A program made the translations under genes and the position numbers. Shown in pieces: positions 53,113 to 62,054 of a DNA stretch of 64,000 nucleotides (positions within the stretch are counted from its first letter, which is position 1; the number at the start of each line of letters is the position of its first letter). The DNA is from Clostridium sp. SY8519 (GTDB taxonomy: Bacteria; Bacillota; Clostridia; Lachnospirales; Lachnospiraceae): positions 1,178,501 through 1,242,500 of the forward strand of contig NC_015737.1 of the NCBI RefSeq assembly GCF_000270305.1, given 5' to 3'. The notes beneath the pieces were generated by a model, which saw only the letters and a list, made by a program, of their open reading frames with translations, was not told the origin of the DNA and made no database searches.

Positions 53113-54108
53113 ATGGCGGGATTTGCTGAAATTACCGGACATGAAAAAATCATCGCCCATTTACAGAAAGCCGTGACCACCGGTCAGGTGTCCCATGCCT
53201 ATATCTTTGACGGACCGGACCGGTCAGGAAAAAAGATGCTGGCAGAGGCCTTTGCCATGGCGCTTCAGTGCGAAGCAGGCACCGGGGAAGCGTGTATGAC
53301 ATGCCGCTCCTGTCATCAGGCACTGGGACACAACCAGCCGGATATCATCTATGTGACCCACGAAAAGCCGAATACAATTTCCGTCAATGATGTGCGGGAA
53401 CAGTTAAACGGAGATATTTCCATCCGCCCGTACAGCAGCAGATACAAGATTTATATCGTGGATGAAGCGGAGAAGATGAATGTGCAGGCACAGAATGCCC
53501 TCCTGAAAACGCTGGAAGAACCGCCGGCCTATGCGGTGATTCTGCTGCTGACCAACAACAGCGCCGGTTTTCTGCAGACCATCCGTTCCCGCTGTGTGAC
53601 GCTGAGTTTAAAAGCGGTACCCTCCGAACAGATCCGTCAGCTGCTGATGCGCAGGTATCAGATTCCGGATTATGAAGCGGAGATCTGCGCGGGATTTGCC
53701 CAGGGAAATGTGGGAAAAGCCATCGCTCTGGCCGGCTCGGAGCGGTTTCGGGAACTGAAGGACCTGACCCTTCGGCAGGTCCGCCGCCTGGCGGATACAC
53801 CGGACTATGAACTGGCGGAACTGGTGGAGGAACTGTGCGGACTGACCGAGGAGGTCGGTGAGTACCTGGATCTGCTGCAGATGTGGTATCGGGACGTCCT
53901 GTATGATAAGGCGTCGGGGGATACCGAAAATCTGATTTTCCGGGATCAGCAGGCAGAAATCATCCGTCAGTCCGGGCGGGTTTCCTACCGGGGGCTGGAG
54001 ATCATACTGGAGGCAGTGGACACTGCACGGCGCCGGATCCACGCAAATGTGAAAAAAGAGCTGGTGCTGGAATTAATGTTAATGACGATTAAGGAGAATA
54101 TAAAATGA
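53113..54108 (+). CDS. holB: DNA polymerase III subunit delta'
   Basis: This 331-residue clamp-loader subunit begins GHEKIIAHLQKAVTTGQVSHAYIFDGPDRSGKKMLAEAFA, with a weakened P-loop as is usual for delta'. A zinc module CEAGTGEACMTCRSC lies at about 56-70. The SRC motif is in IRSRCVTLSL (about 158-167). It is part of the clamp loader that places the sliding clamp on DNA. Its end overlaps ricT by 4 bp. Confidence 0.93.
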   Translation: MAGFAEITGHEKIIAHLQKAVTTGQVSHAYIFDGPDRSGKKMLAEAFAMALQCEAGTGEACMTCRSCHQALGHNQPDIIYVTHEKPNTISVNDVREQLNGDISIRPYSSRYKIYIVDEAEKMNVQAQNALLKTLEEPPAYAVILLLTNNSAGFLQTIRSRCVTLSLKAVPSEQIRQLLMRRYQIPDYEAEICAGFAQGNVGKAIALAGSERFRELKDLTLRQVRRLADTPDYELAELVEELCGLTEEVGEYLDLLQMWYRDVLYDKASGDTENLIFRDQQAEIIRQSGRVSYRGLEIILEAVDTARRRIHANVKKELVLELMLMTIKENIK

Positions 54109-55553
54109 CGCAAATCGTAGGAGTTCGGTTCCGGATGGCCGGAAAGATTTACTATTTCAGCCCGAAGGATTTGGAGATGTCCCGGGGAACCCATGTGATT
54201 GTGGAGACCGCACGGGGCGTGGAATACGGAACGGTAATTATCGGACCGAAGGAAATTCCGGAGGAAGAAGTGGTTCAGCCGCTGAAAGATGTGATCCGGG
54301 TAGCCACGCCGGCGGATGAAGACCACGAAAAAGACAATCGGTTCCGGGAGCGGGAGGCTTATCTGATCTGCAAGGAAAAGATCCGGGCCCATAATCTGGA
54401 AATGAAACTGATCAAATCAGAGTATACATTCGACAACAATAAGCTGCTGTTTTATTTTACTGCAGACGGCCGAGTGGATTTCCGCAATCTGGTCAAGGAT
54501 CTGGCCAGTGTATTTCACACCAGAATCGAACTGCGCCAGGTAGGCGTACGGGATGAGACCAAGATTCTCGGCGGTCTGGGAATCTGCGGCAGGGAGCTGT
54601 GCTGCCATACGTTCCTGTCGGATTTTGCCCCGGTATCCATTAAAATGGCCAAAGAGCAGAATCTGTCGCTGAATCCGGCCAAAATCAGCGGAGTCTGCGG
54701 AAGACTGATGTGCTGCCTGAACAATGAGGCAGACACCTACAAGCACCTGAACAGGGATCTGCCGAAAAATGGATCCAGCGTGCGTACACCGGAAGGGCTG
54801 ACAGGAACCGTCCACAATGTCAATGTACTGCGTCAGACAGTAAAAGTGCTGATTGAACAGGGCGACGAGCGTGAAATCCGCGAGTACGCGGTGGAAGACC
54901 TGCGGAAAGCACAGAATGGAAATACGGAAGAAGACAGCAGATCCGGCGGCAGAGAGCTGATTCATACAGACGGAAAGGCATCCGGCCGGAGCGGCCGGGC
55001 AGACAGACAGGAAAACCCGCAGGAAGCAGGAAGATCCAGAAGCCACAGCGGCGGACACGGCCACAGCGGAAAAGGAGCTGCTTACGGCAAAGAATCCGGC
55101 AGAGATCGGAAAAACGGATCCGGGGAAGGCAGAGAACAGGGGCACCGGGGAGGCAAAGGGCGCCGGCCGGCTTCCTCCGGCGGAAGAGACCGGAATTATG
55201 AAAAAGAGCGGAATACCGCAGGACCCGGCGGAAGAGACCGGAATTATGAAAAAGAGCAAAATGCCGCAGGACCCGGCAGCAAAGACCGAAACCGTGAAAA
55301 AGACCGGAATTTCAGGGAAACCCGGGACAGAGACAGAAATAAAGAGCGCAGGGAGCACAGTAGCCGGGGAAATTCCGGTGAAAGAGAACGATCCGGCGGA
55401 AAGAACGGAAAGAACGGTTCCGGCGGGCCGCAGCGTCCCAAAAACAGGACACGCAGGCCAGGCAATCGGAGCACCGGCCATACCGGTGGCAGAGAGCAGA
55501 ATAGAGATGGGGAAAAAACCCAGCAGAAAGAAAGCAATCGGGAATCGGAATAA
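54105..55553 (+). CDS. ricT: RicT/YaaT PSP1-domain protein with long basic low-complexity tail
   Basis: Residues 1-270 are a complete PSP1 protein: six Cys in two groups, C161-x4-CC167 (GICGRELCCHTF) and C198-x4-CC204 (GVCGRLMCCLNNE), which in B. subtilis RicT/RicA/RicF bind [4Fe-4S] clusters and affect RNase Y. Residues about 275-482 are an unusual disordered tail of Gly, Arg, Asp, Asn, Lys and Ser with tandem phrases such as GGRDRNYEKE, nearly doubling the protein. The tail looks like an RNA- or membrane-interacting arm (inference). It overlaps holB and trmN6 by 4 bp and 1 bp. Confidence 0.9.
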   Translation: MTQIVGVRFRMAGKIYYFSPKDLEMSRGTHVIVETARGVEYGTVIIGPKEIPEEEVVQPLKDVIRVATPADEDHEKDNRFREREAYLICKEKIRAHNLEMKLIKSEYTFDNNKLLFYFTADGRVDFRNLVKDLASVFHTRIELRQVGVRDETKILGGLGICGRELCCHTFLSDFAPVSIKMAKEQNLSLNPAKISGVCGRLMCCLNNEADTYKHLNRDLPKNGSSVRTPEGLTGTVHNVNVLRQTVKVLIEQGDEREIREYAVEDLRKAQNGNTEEDSRSGGRELIHTDGKASGRSGRADRQENPQEAGRSRSHSGGHGHSGKGAAYGKESGRDRKNGSGEGREQGHRGGKGRRPASSGGRDRNYEKERNTAGPGGRDRNYEKEQNAAGPGSKDRNREKDRNFRETRDRDRNKERREHSSRGNSGERERSGGKNGKNGSGGPQRPKNRTRRPGNRSTGHTGGREQNRDGEKTQQKESNRESE

Positions 55554-56299
55554 TGGATGAGAAGAAGGTGGCACTCAAGCCCGGAGAACGCATCGATGAC
55601 CTGCAGAGAAACGGCTATCAGATCATACAGGATCCCAGCCGTTTCTGCTTTGGCATGGATGCCGTACTGCTTTCCGGTTACGCACAGGTAAAAGAAGGGG
55701 AGCGGGCCATTGATCTGGGCACCGGTACAGGGATTATTCCCATTCTTCTGGAAGCAAAGACAGAAGGAGAGGATTTTACCGGCCTGGAGATTCAGCCGGA
55801 GAGCGCGGATATGGCCCGCCGCAGTGTAGAACTGAATCACCTGCAGGACAGAATCCATATTGTGACAGGAGATATCAGGGATGCTTCGAACCGTTTCGGA
55901 GCATCCTCTTTTGACGTGGTTACTTCCAATCCGCCCTATATGATCGCGCAGCACGGACTGCAGAACGCGGAAAGCGCCAAAAGTATCGCCCGGCATGAGG
56001 TGCTCTGCACACTGGAGGACCTGATCCGGGAGAGCGCCCGGCTGCTGCGCCCCCAGGGCCGTTTTTATCTGGTGCACCGCCCGTTCCGGCTGGTCGATAT
56101 CTTTGCGCTGATGCGGCAGTATGGCATAGAACCGAAGCGTATGAAGATGGTGCATCCCTTTGCGGACAAGGAGCCCAATATGGTACTGCTGGAGGGGTTC
56201 CGGGGCGGACGGCCCCGGCTGACGGTGGAAAAACCGCTGGTGATTTACCGGGAACCGGGAAAATATACGGAAGAACTGCTGACCGTCTATGGCTATTAG
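55553..56299 (+). CDS. trmN6: tRNA1(Val) (adenine(37)-N6)-methyltransferase
   Basis: This 248-residue methyltransferase has SAM loop DLGTGTGIIP (54-63) and the adenine-N6 catalytic motif NPPY (126-129) in TSNPPYMIAQHG. The remainder follows the YfiC/TrmN6 pattern. The gene is translationally coupled to ricT (start at its last base). It modifies A37 next to the tRNA anticodon. Confidence 0.9.
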   Translation: MDEKKVALKPGERIDDLQRNGYQIIQDPSRFCFGMDAVLLSGYAQVKEGERAIDLGTGTGIIPILLEAKTEGEDFTGLEIQPESADMARRSVELNHLQDRIHIVTGDIRDASNRFGASSFDVVTSNPPYMIAQHGLQNAESAKSIARHEVLCTLEDLIRESARLLRPQGRFYLVHRPFRLVDIFALMRQYGIEPKRMKMVHPFADKEPNMVLLEGFRGGRPRLTVEKPLVIYREPGKYTEELLTVYGY

Positions 56300-56366
56300 G
56301 CATTCGCCGGAATCCGCCGGATCTCCGGCACAGGAACACGCGGCAGACGCAAAAAGGAGCGGAATT

Positions 56367-57233
56367 ATGGCAGAAAATAAAAATAAAGGAAAACTGTATC
56401 TTTGCGCGACGCCCATCGGCAATCTGGAGGACATTACGCTGCGCGTGCTGCGCACGCTGAAGGAAGTGGATCTGATCGCGGCGGAAGATACCCGCAATTC
56501 CATCCATCTGCTGAATCATTTTGACATTCATACGCCGATGACCAGCTATCATGAATACAACCGGATCGAAAAGGCCTATGATCTGGCCCGGCGTATGGAA
56601 AACGGGCAGAATGTGGCATTGATCACAGACGCGGGAACGCCTGGAATTTCCGATCCCGGAGAAGATCTGGTGCGGATCTGCATGGAACGGGGCATAGAAG
56701 TAACCTCCCTGCCGGGAGCCGCCGCCTGTGTGACCGCACTCTCCGAATCGGGTCTGCCGACCCGAAGATTTGCCTTTGAGGCTTTTCTGCCCTCTGACAA
56801 AAGGCAGCGGGCCAGAATCCTGGAAGAACTGAAGACAGAGACCCGGACGACGATTCTCTATGAGGCGCCTCATCATCTGAAAAAAACGCTGGCCCTGCTG
56901 CGGGATACGCTGGGAGACCGGCGTCTGACCATCTGCCGGGAACTGACGAAGCGCTATGAGACCATTCTGCCCATGACACTGGAAGCTGCCTGCCGGTACT
57001 ATGAACAGGAAGAACCCCGGGGAGAATATGTCCTGGTGCTGGAGGGGCGCAGCCGGGAGGAGCTGGACCGGGAACAGCAGGCCTCCTGGGAGCAGATGTC
57101 CCTGACGGAACATATGGCCCGCTATACGGCCCGGGGGATCGACCGGAAAGAAGCCATGAAGCAGGTCGCCCGGGACCGGGGGATCGGCAAGCGGGACGTG
57201 TACCGCATGCTTCTGGAAGAAGAAAAGGATTAA
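56367..57233 (+). CDS. rsmI: 16S rRNA (cytidine(1402)-2'-O)-methyltransferase
   Basis: The start at 56367 follows AAAAGGAGCGGAATT. The 288-residue protein has the tetrapyrrole-methylase-like fold with LYLCATPIGNLEDITLRVLRTLKEVDLIAAEDTRNS (9-44) and LITDAGTPGISDPGEDLV (about 82-99) of RsmI. It methylates the ribose of C1402 in the ribosomal P site. It is the last gene of the gmk-like, holB, ricT, trmN6, rsmI run and is followed by a terminator. Confidence 0.95.
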   Translation: MAENKNKGKLYLCATPIGNLEDITLRVLRTLKEVDLIAAEDTRNSIHLLNHFDIHTPMTSYHEYNRIEKAYDLARRMENGQNVALITDAGTPGISDPGEDLVRICMERGIEVTSLPGAAACVTALSESGLPTRRFAFEAFLPSDKRQRARILEELKTETRTTILYEAPHHLKKTLALLRDTLGDRRLTICRELTKRYETILPMTLEAACRYYEQEEPRGEYVLVLEGRSREELDREQQASWEQMSLTEHMARYTARGIDRKEAMKQVARDRGIGKRDVYRMLLEEEKD

Positions 57234-57240
57234 GGGAAAA

Positions 57241-57290
57241 AAGAGGAACCGCCGGTTCCGGCAGATGCCGGAGTCGGCGGTTCCTCTTTT
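57241..57290 (+). terminator. Rho-independent terminator
   Basis: AAGAGGAACCGCCG pairs with CGGCGGTTCCTCTT around a GC-rich inner pairing, followed by T residues. The minus strand also has a T-run, so it may be bidirectional for the converging LtaS-like gene. Confidence 0.88.
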
Positions 57291-57413
57291 GGCAGGCGAT
57301 GGGTTCTGCGGCCGGCGGGTTATGTCAGGGAATGCTTTTCATTCGGCCTCTGGGAGGTGCCCGGCGACGCTTTCACCCGGTCGCCGGGGCAATGGCCGGT
57401 GATGTTTACCCGG

Positions 57414-59627
57414 TCAGTTTCCGGAAGTGCCCGCGGTGCTGTCCGTCAGCGTAAACAGGGAAGTCTGCCGGTTCTTGCGGTCGATCAGGTGGTTGTATTC
57501 CAGACAGCGGTAATCGGCAATAAGGCCGGAGTAATTCGTTTTGTCGTTGTAGCTGTAATACCGGCCGCTGCGGTCCATATAGCCTACGGAATCCAGGACC
57601 GGAAGCTCCTGATACATGGCCGCCAGGAATTTCTGATAAGGGGTCTGGGGCAGACCGGCCAGTTGGGAAACCAGCGTGGAAAGATAGTTGGCGCTGATTT
57701 TGTCCAGGGTTTCCTCCGGAATGTCATAATTGGCCCAGATGACAAAGGGCGTGGTGTAGCGCTGCTGGGTCTGTTCCGTGCTTAAGGAATCCAGATCCGT
57801 ACCGTACAGCGATTCATAGAAACTGTCTTCCACCGCGGGCTGATGATCACCGAACATGCAGATGATGGTGGGTTCTTTCACTTTCTGGAAGTACTGCACC
57901 AGCTGCTTGAAGGCACTGTCTGAATATTTGATCAGTGACAGATAGCGGGTGGCTTTTTCATAATTTCCGGCAGGCCTGCGGATAGAGATGCCTTTCTTGA
58001 AATTGTCGTAATCCATCGCGTATCCGCCGTGATTCTGCATGGTTACGTTGAACAGGAAAAAGGGTTTGGAAGTGTCCCGCTTGCGGTACATGCTCTCCAC
58101 CATCCGGAAATCATAGGAATCGCTGACAAAGCGGCGCAGCAGCATGTTCCGGTTTGGATAGCGTTCCTTTAACAGCTGTTCGTATTCGTAGGAATCGTTA
58201 TTTTTCTTATAGGTATTCAGAATATCCGCGTCTACGAAATCTTCGATGCTGACATAGCGGGGGAATCCGAAATTCTTGTATACATTAATCCGGTTCCAGC
58301 CGGAAGCGTAGTAGGGGTGGAAGGCCGTGGCGGAGTATCCCAGCTGTTTCATATTTGATACCAGGGTGGGCATGTGGTCGTCTTCTTTTATATAAGACTG
58401 GTATACATTGCTTCCGGCCGGCAGATAGGAGATGGAATCTCCGCTCAGGAATTCATATTCCGTATTGCTGGTGCCGGCGCCGAAGACGGGAACCTGCAGG
58501 GTGCCTTTGATGGTATTCCTGGTCAGGCTGTGGATAAACGGCATGTAGTCTTTGTTGGTTTTCAGATCCCCCAGGGTGCCCAGGTCTGCCAGGGATTCGT
58601 TCATGATGCAGATCACATTGGGCGTGGCCGTTCCGGCTTTATAAGTATCCTTTCCCGTCAGCAGACTGACGGAGGTGGAGGAATCGCCGTCGGTTTCGTA
58701 TTTGGAGACTTCCCGGTCGATGAGGTCGGAAAGCTTGGTGACATCATATCCTTCCGGCTTGCTGATATGCAGGTATTTTAAATTCAGGCAGAAATTAAAC
58801 AGGGTGCCGGTGTTGTGGTAGCCGCGGCTCTGATCCCAGAAATCCGGCTTGTAGCCCCGATTGGCCAGAAAACTGGTGCAGAACAGGATGAAAAGGACCA
58901 CAAGGACATAAATGGCGGAAAGAACCCGGGCCAGGACCCGGGAAGCCCGGAAAAAGGGACGGACATTTTTCATTTCCTTATTCAGCAGATAGATCAGAAA
59001 CATGAGAATGGAGGCGGTGATCAGCTGCCAGGTCAGTTCGTAGGTATAGCCGTCCGCCACTTCCATGCCGGTGCCGAAGGTGGAGATGTCCGTGGGAAGA
59101 AAGGGGGTGCCCCGGAACAGATCAACCCAGTAGTTCAGCATGGCCAGTACATACAGGGCAATATTCACCACCAGACCGCTTAAGTGATATCTGCCGGAAA
59201 ACAGATAGACCAGCAGATAAAAGAACAGATAGACCGCATAGTTCAGCAGAAAGGTGGGTACGGAGAAATTGTAGATAAATTTCCCGTTGAAGGTCTCCAC
59301 CATCTGCATGGAGGCGATGGGCATCAGGAAGAAAATGACAGTATAATAAGGTAAGGTCATTTTGTCACTGGTTGTGACACGCACGCCGATGAAAAAGCCG
59401 GCCAGAGGCGCGGCCAGCAGGGAAAAAGCCAGCACTGCGGCTCCGTAGGCGTTTCCCTCCTGCAAATAGAGATTCCGGTACCGAAGCACGAAAAGCAGCA
59501 TAAATACAGTAACTGCCAGCGCCAGCAGGCGGATCCATTTGCGGGGGGCCAGCCGGAAGGAGATGTTTTCCTTGAAAAAAGCGCGTGGGGAGCGGCGGTT
59601 GGGGGAGTTGTTGGTCTGATTCATCAT
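57414..59627 (-). CDS. LtaS-like sulfatase-family phosphotransferase (membrane)
   Basis: This 737-residue protein has about five to six N-terminal membrane segments (residues 32-255) and an extracellular alkaline-phosphatase/sulfatase domain from about 335. Visible metal-site motifs are NVICIMNESLADL (Glu at 344), the nucleophile Thr386 in FGAGTSNTEYEFLSG and FGDHQP near residue 600, in the same order as lipoteichoic acid synthase. It would transfer glycerol phosphate or a similar group at the outer face, but other phosphoglycerol transferases share this architecture. It has a convergent neighbour and stands alone. Confidence 0.88.
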   Translation of the reverse strand: MMNQTNNSPNRRSPRAFFKENISFRLAPRKWIRLLALAVTVFMLLFVLRYRNLYLQEGNAYGAAVLAFSLLAAPLAGFFIGVRVTTSDKMTLPYYTVIFFLMPIASMQMVETFNGKFIYNFSVPTFLLNYAVYLFFYLLVYLFSGRYHLSGLVVNIALYVLAMLNYWVDLFRGTPFLPTDISTFGTGMEVADGYTYELTWQLITASILMFLIYLLNKEMKNVRPFFRASRVLARVLSAIYVLVVLFILFCTSFLANRGYKPDFWDQSRGYHNTGTLFNFCLNLKYLHISKPEGYDVTKLSDLIDREVSKYETDGDSSTSVSLLTGKDTYKAGTATPNVICIMNESLADLGTLGDLKTNKDYMPFIHSLTRNTIKGTLQVPVFGAGTSNTEYEFLSGDSISYLPAGSNVYQSYIKEDDHMPTLVSNMKQLGYSATAFHPYYASGWNRINVYKNFGFPRYVSIEDFVDADILNTYKKNNDSYEYEQLLKERYPNRNMLLRRFVSDSYDFRMVESMYRKRDTSKPFFLFNVTMQNHGGYAMDYDNFKKGISIRRPAGNYEKATRYLSLIKYSDSAFKQLVQYFQKVKEPTIICMFGDHQPAVEDSFYESLYGTDLDSLSTEQTQQRYTTPFVIWANYDIPEETLDKISANYLSTLVSQLAGLPQTPYQKFLAAMYQELPVLDSVGYMDRSGRYYSYNDKTNYSGLIADYRCLEYNHLIDRKNRQTSLFTLTDSTAGTSGN

Positions 59628-59917
59628 ATGTCCATCCTGAATAAAAAAACGTCAGATGGAGGGTCCATGTGACGTACAGTAGCTGCTGAAGTCATAAAAT
59701 GACAGGGGCAGTAAGCCGCCCCTCTGTGCCGGATCTTCCGGCACTGTAATCATTAAATAGCAGAACCGCGGTTCTGTCAATATCTGCGGCTTGCGGAAAT
59801 TCTGAAATTTCTGTGAGGGAATCTTAAGAAATAAAGGGAAATGTGGTAAAATCAAGTAGAATACCGCGGGCGGCAGGATCCGCGGGAACAGGAAGCAGAC
59901 AGGGAGGAGAGCAGCCT

Positions 59918-60673
59918 ATGGATGAGATCAGACAGTTAAAGGAATGGATAGACGCATCTGAAGATATTGTATTTTTCGGCGGAGCAGGCGTGTCGACAGA
60001 GAGCGGCGTCCCGGATTTCCGCAGCAAGGACGGTCTGTACAACCAGCACGACGTCCGGTTCGATCAGTACCGGCCGGAATATCTGCTCAGCCACAGCTGT
60101 CTGATGAATGAACCGAAGGTGTATTTTGAATACCACCGGCAGAAGATGGACACCCGGAAGATCGAGCCCAACAATGCCCACCGGTATCTGGCGGCGCTGG
60201 AGCGCACCGGCAAATTAGACGCCATTGTGACTCAGAATATTGACGGACTGCATCAGAAGGCAGGCAGCAGAAACGTCTGTGAAATCCACGGCAGCGCCCT
60301 GCGCAACTACTGCGTACGCTGCGGAAAGACCTATCCGGCGGATTATATATTTGAATCCGAAGAACCGGTGCCCCACTGCGCCTGCGGCGGAATGATCCGG
60401 CCGGATATCACACTGTATGAAGAAGGACTTCCGGAAAAAGCGGTGCGCCATGCGGTGGAAGCCATTGCCGGCGCGGACATGCTGATCATCGGAGGCACCT
60501 CCCTGACCGTGTATCCGGCAGCGTCCTATATTGATTATTTCCGGGGAAAATATCTGGTGATTATTAACCGGGATGAACTGAATATCCGGAAAAACGCGGA
60601 TACGCTGGTGATCCATGAAAAGATCGGCGAGGTATTCACCCGGGTGGCGGCGCTGCAGGGGATTCAGCTGTAA
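59918..60673 (+). CDS. NAD-dependent protein deacylase (sirtuin)
   Basis: The start at 59918 follows GGGAGGAGAG; 251 residues. Sirtuin motifs: GAGVSTESGVPDFRS (22-36, NAD binding), TQNIDGLH (105-112), the catalytic His124 in EIHGS, and a zinc tetrad C132-x2-C135 and C154-x-C156. The PDITLYEEGLP (about 161-171) and GGTSLTVYPA stretches agree with the group of small bacterial sirtuins. It removes acyl groups from lysines using NAD+. Confidence 0.93.
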   Translation: MDEIRQLKEWIDASEDIVFFGGAGVSTESGVPDFRSKDGLYNQHDVRFDQYRPEYLLSHSCLMNEPKVYFEYHRQKMDTRKIEPNNAHRYLAALERTGKLDAIVTQNIDGLHQKAGSRNVCEIHGSALRNYCVRCGKTYPADYIFESEEPVPHCACGGMIRPDITLYEEGLPEKAVRHAVEAIAGADMLIIGGTSLTVYPAASYIDYFRGKYLVIINRDELNIRKNADTLVIHEKIGEVFTRVAALQGIQL

Positions 60674-60745
60674 AATTTCCGGGAATCAGGAAGAATTCCG
60701 CAGAGAATTCGGTAATTTTGCCGGAAAAGAAAATGGAAAAAATAC

Positions 60746-60774
60746 TTGCTGCAGATATGCGTTTCTGATATAAT
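60746..60774 (+). promoter_or_regulatory. Extended -10 promoter of rpsF-ssb-rpsR
   Basis: TTGCTG (60746-60751), 17 bp and TATAAT (60769-60774), with TG one base upstream of the -10 (extended -10). The predicted start is near 60781. Confidence 0.75.
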
Positions 60775-60780
60775 ATCACT

Positions 60781-60891
60781 CTGTGATATATTTTTTACGT
60801 TAATTAAGTAAGCAGCACCGCTGTTTGTCGTTAGCGTTCCTTGCTCCGGACGAAGATCCGGGGCCACAAGACCAGAAGGAGGTAAGAAAGC
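60781..60891 (+). promoter_or_regulatory. Candidate S6:S18 autoregulatory leader
   Basis: The 110-nt leader holds a stable hairpin GCTCCGGA-cgaaga-TCCGGGGC (60843-60864) just before the ribosome site. Many bacteria have an rpsF leader motif with a conserved CCG bound by the S6-S18 complex; here CCG occurs in the stem, so the match is only suggestive. Confidence 0.4.
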
Positions 60892-61182
60892 ATGAGCAAA
60901 TATGAATTAGCACTGATTGTGAATGCCAGAATCGAAGACGACGCCAGAGCTGCAGTTGTCGACAAAGCGAAAGGTTACATCGAGCGTTTCGGTGGAACTG
61001 TGACAGAAGTTGAGGACTGGGGAAAGAAGAAACTGGCTTATGAGATTCAGAAGATGAGCGAAGGATATTATTACTTCATCCAGTTCGATGCTGACGAGAC
61101 TGTTCCGGCTCAGTTAGAACAGAATGTTCGTATTATGGACAACGTGCTCAGATTTTTATGCGTTAAGAAAGACGAGGCATAA
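60892..61182 (+). CDS. rpsF: 30S ribosomal protein S6
   Basis: This 96-residue protein opens YELALIVNARIEDDARAAVVDKAKGYIERFGGTVTEVEDWGKKKLAYEI, the standard S6 start, and has the DADETVPAQLEQNVRIMDNVLRFL end. The GAAGGAGGTAAGAAAGC ribosome site is strong. It is first in the rpsF-ssb-rpsR operon. Confidence 0.98.
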   Translation: MSKYELALIVNARIEDDARAAVVDKAKGYIERFGGTVTEVEDWGKKKLAYEIQKMSEGYYYFIQFDADETVPAQLEQNVRIMDNVLRFLCVKKDEA

Positions 61183-61204
61183 AAGCTAGTTAAGGAGTGA
61201 TCCT

Positions 61205-61657
61205 ATGAACAAAGTCATTTTAATGGGACGTTTGACCAGAGACCCTGAAGTGAGATATTCACAGGGTGAGAACGCCACACAGATTGCAAGATATACACTG
61301 GCTGTAGACCGCAGATTCAAGCGTCAGGGAGATTCCCAGACCGCGGATTTCATCGGCTGCGTGGCTTTCGGCCGCCAGGCGGAGTTTGCGGAGAAGTATC
61401 TGCGCAAAGGGATCAAGATCGCCATTACAGGCAGAATCCAGACCGGCAGTTATACCAACCGTGACGGCAATAAAGTGTATACCACAGATGTGATCGTGGA
61501 AGAACAGGAATTTGCTGAGAGCAAGGCAGCAAGTGCGGAACACGCGGCATCCTATCGGCAGAATGCAGGCGCGGAAGCACCGGCTCCGGGCGAGGCAGTA
61601 GGAGACGGCTTCATGAATATTCCGGACGGAATCGATGAGGAGCTGCCGTTTAATTAA
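61205..61657 (+). CDS. ssb: Single-stranded DNA-binding protein
   Basis: This 150-residue OB-fold protein begins MNKVILMGRLTRDPEVRYSQGE and keeps the QADFIGCVAFGRQAEFAEKYLRKG stretch (about 45-65). The C-terminal tip IDEELPFN is the acidic hook that binds partner proteins. It lies between the S6 and S18 genes, the usual order. Confidence 0.97.
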   Translation: MNKVILMGRLTRDPEVRYSQGENATQIARYTLAVDRRFKRQGDSQTADFIGCVAFGRQAEFAEKYLRKGIKIAITGRIQTGSYTNRDGNKVYTTDVIVEEQEFAESKAASAEHAASYRQNAGAEAPAPGEAVGDGFMNIPDGIDEELPFN

Positions 61658-61672
61658 GGAGGAAGTACAATC

Positions 61673-61930
61673 ATGGCTTACAATAAAGAAGGCAAAAGCG
61701 GCTCTTACAGAAGAGGCGGCAATCGCAGAAGAAGAAAAGTATGTGTATTCTGCGGCAAAGATAATGTAATCGATTACAAGGATACAGCCAAGCTGAAGAG
61801 ATACATCTCTGAGCGTGGCAAGATCCTGCCGAGAAGAGTAACCGGCAACTGTGCAAAACATCAGCGTGCTATCACGGTAGCAATTAAACGTGCCCGTCAC
61901 ATCGCCCTGATGCCATACGTACAGGACTAA
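61673..61930 (+). CDS. rpsR: 30S ribosomal protein S18
   Basis: This 85-residue protein contains [60 protein letters not shown]. It retains three of the four Cys of the C+ (zinc-binding) S18 version (C23, C26 and C62; the last C-x-x-H pair is CAKH). It is the last gene of the operon. Confidence 0.98.
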   Translation: MAYNKEGKSGSYRRGGNRRRRKVCVFCGKDNVIDYKDTAKLKRYISERGKILPRRVTGNCAKHQRAITVAIKRARHIALMPYVQD

Positions 61931-61959
61931 TTTACACGGTATTTTAGCAGTATGCGTGA

Positions 61960-61991
61960 GGTCGCCGCTGATGGTTCAGCGGCGGCCTTTT
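61960..61991 (+). terminator. Rho-independent terminator after rpsR
   Basis: GGTCGCCGCTGA (61960-61971) pairs with TCAGCGGCGGCC (61976-61987), followed by TTTT. Confidence 0.75.
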
Positions 61992-62054
61992 CTGTTTTTC
62001 GGAGATTGGAAATGGCGGCTGTGGGGGCCGCTGGCGTAAGGAAAGAGAAAAGTT

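Noticed and set aside
54417..55574. 385-residue minus-strand frame opposite ricT
   Set aside because: Antisense to the conserved PSP1 core and its repetitive tail; the hydrophobic look comes from the complement of the Gly/Arg/Glu-rich tail codons.
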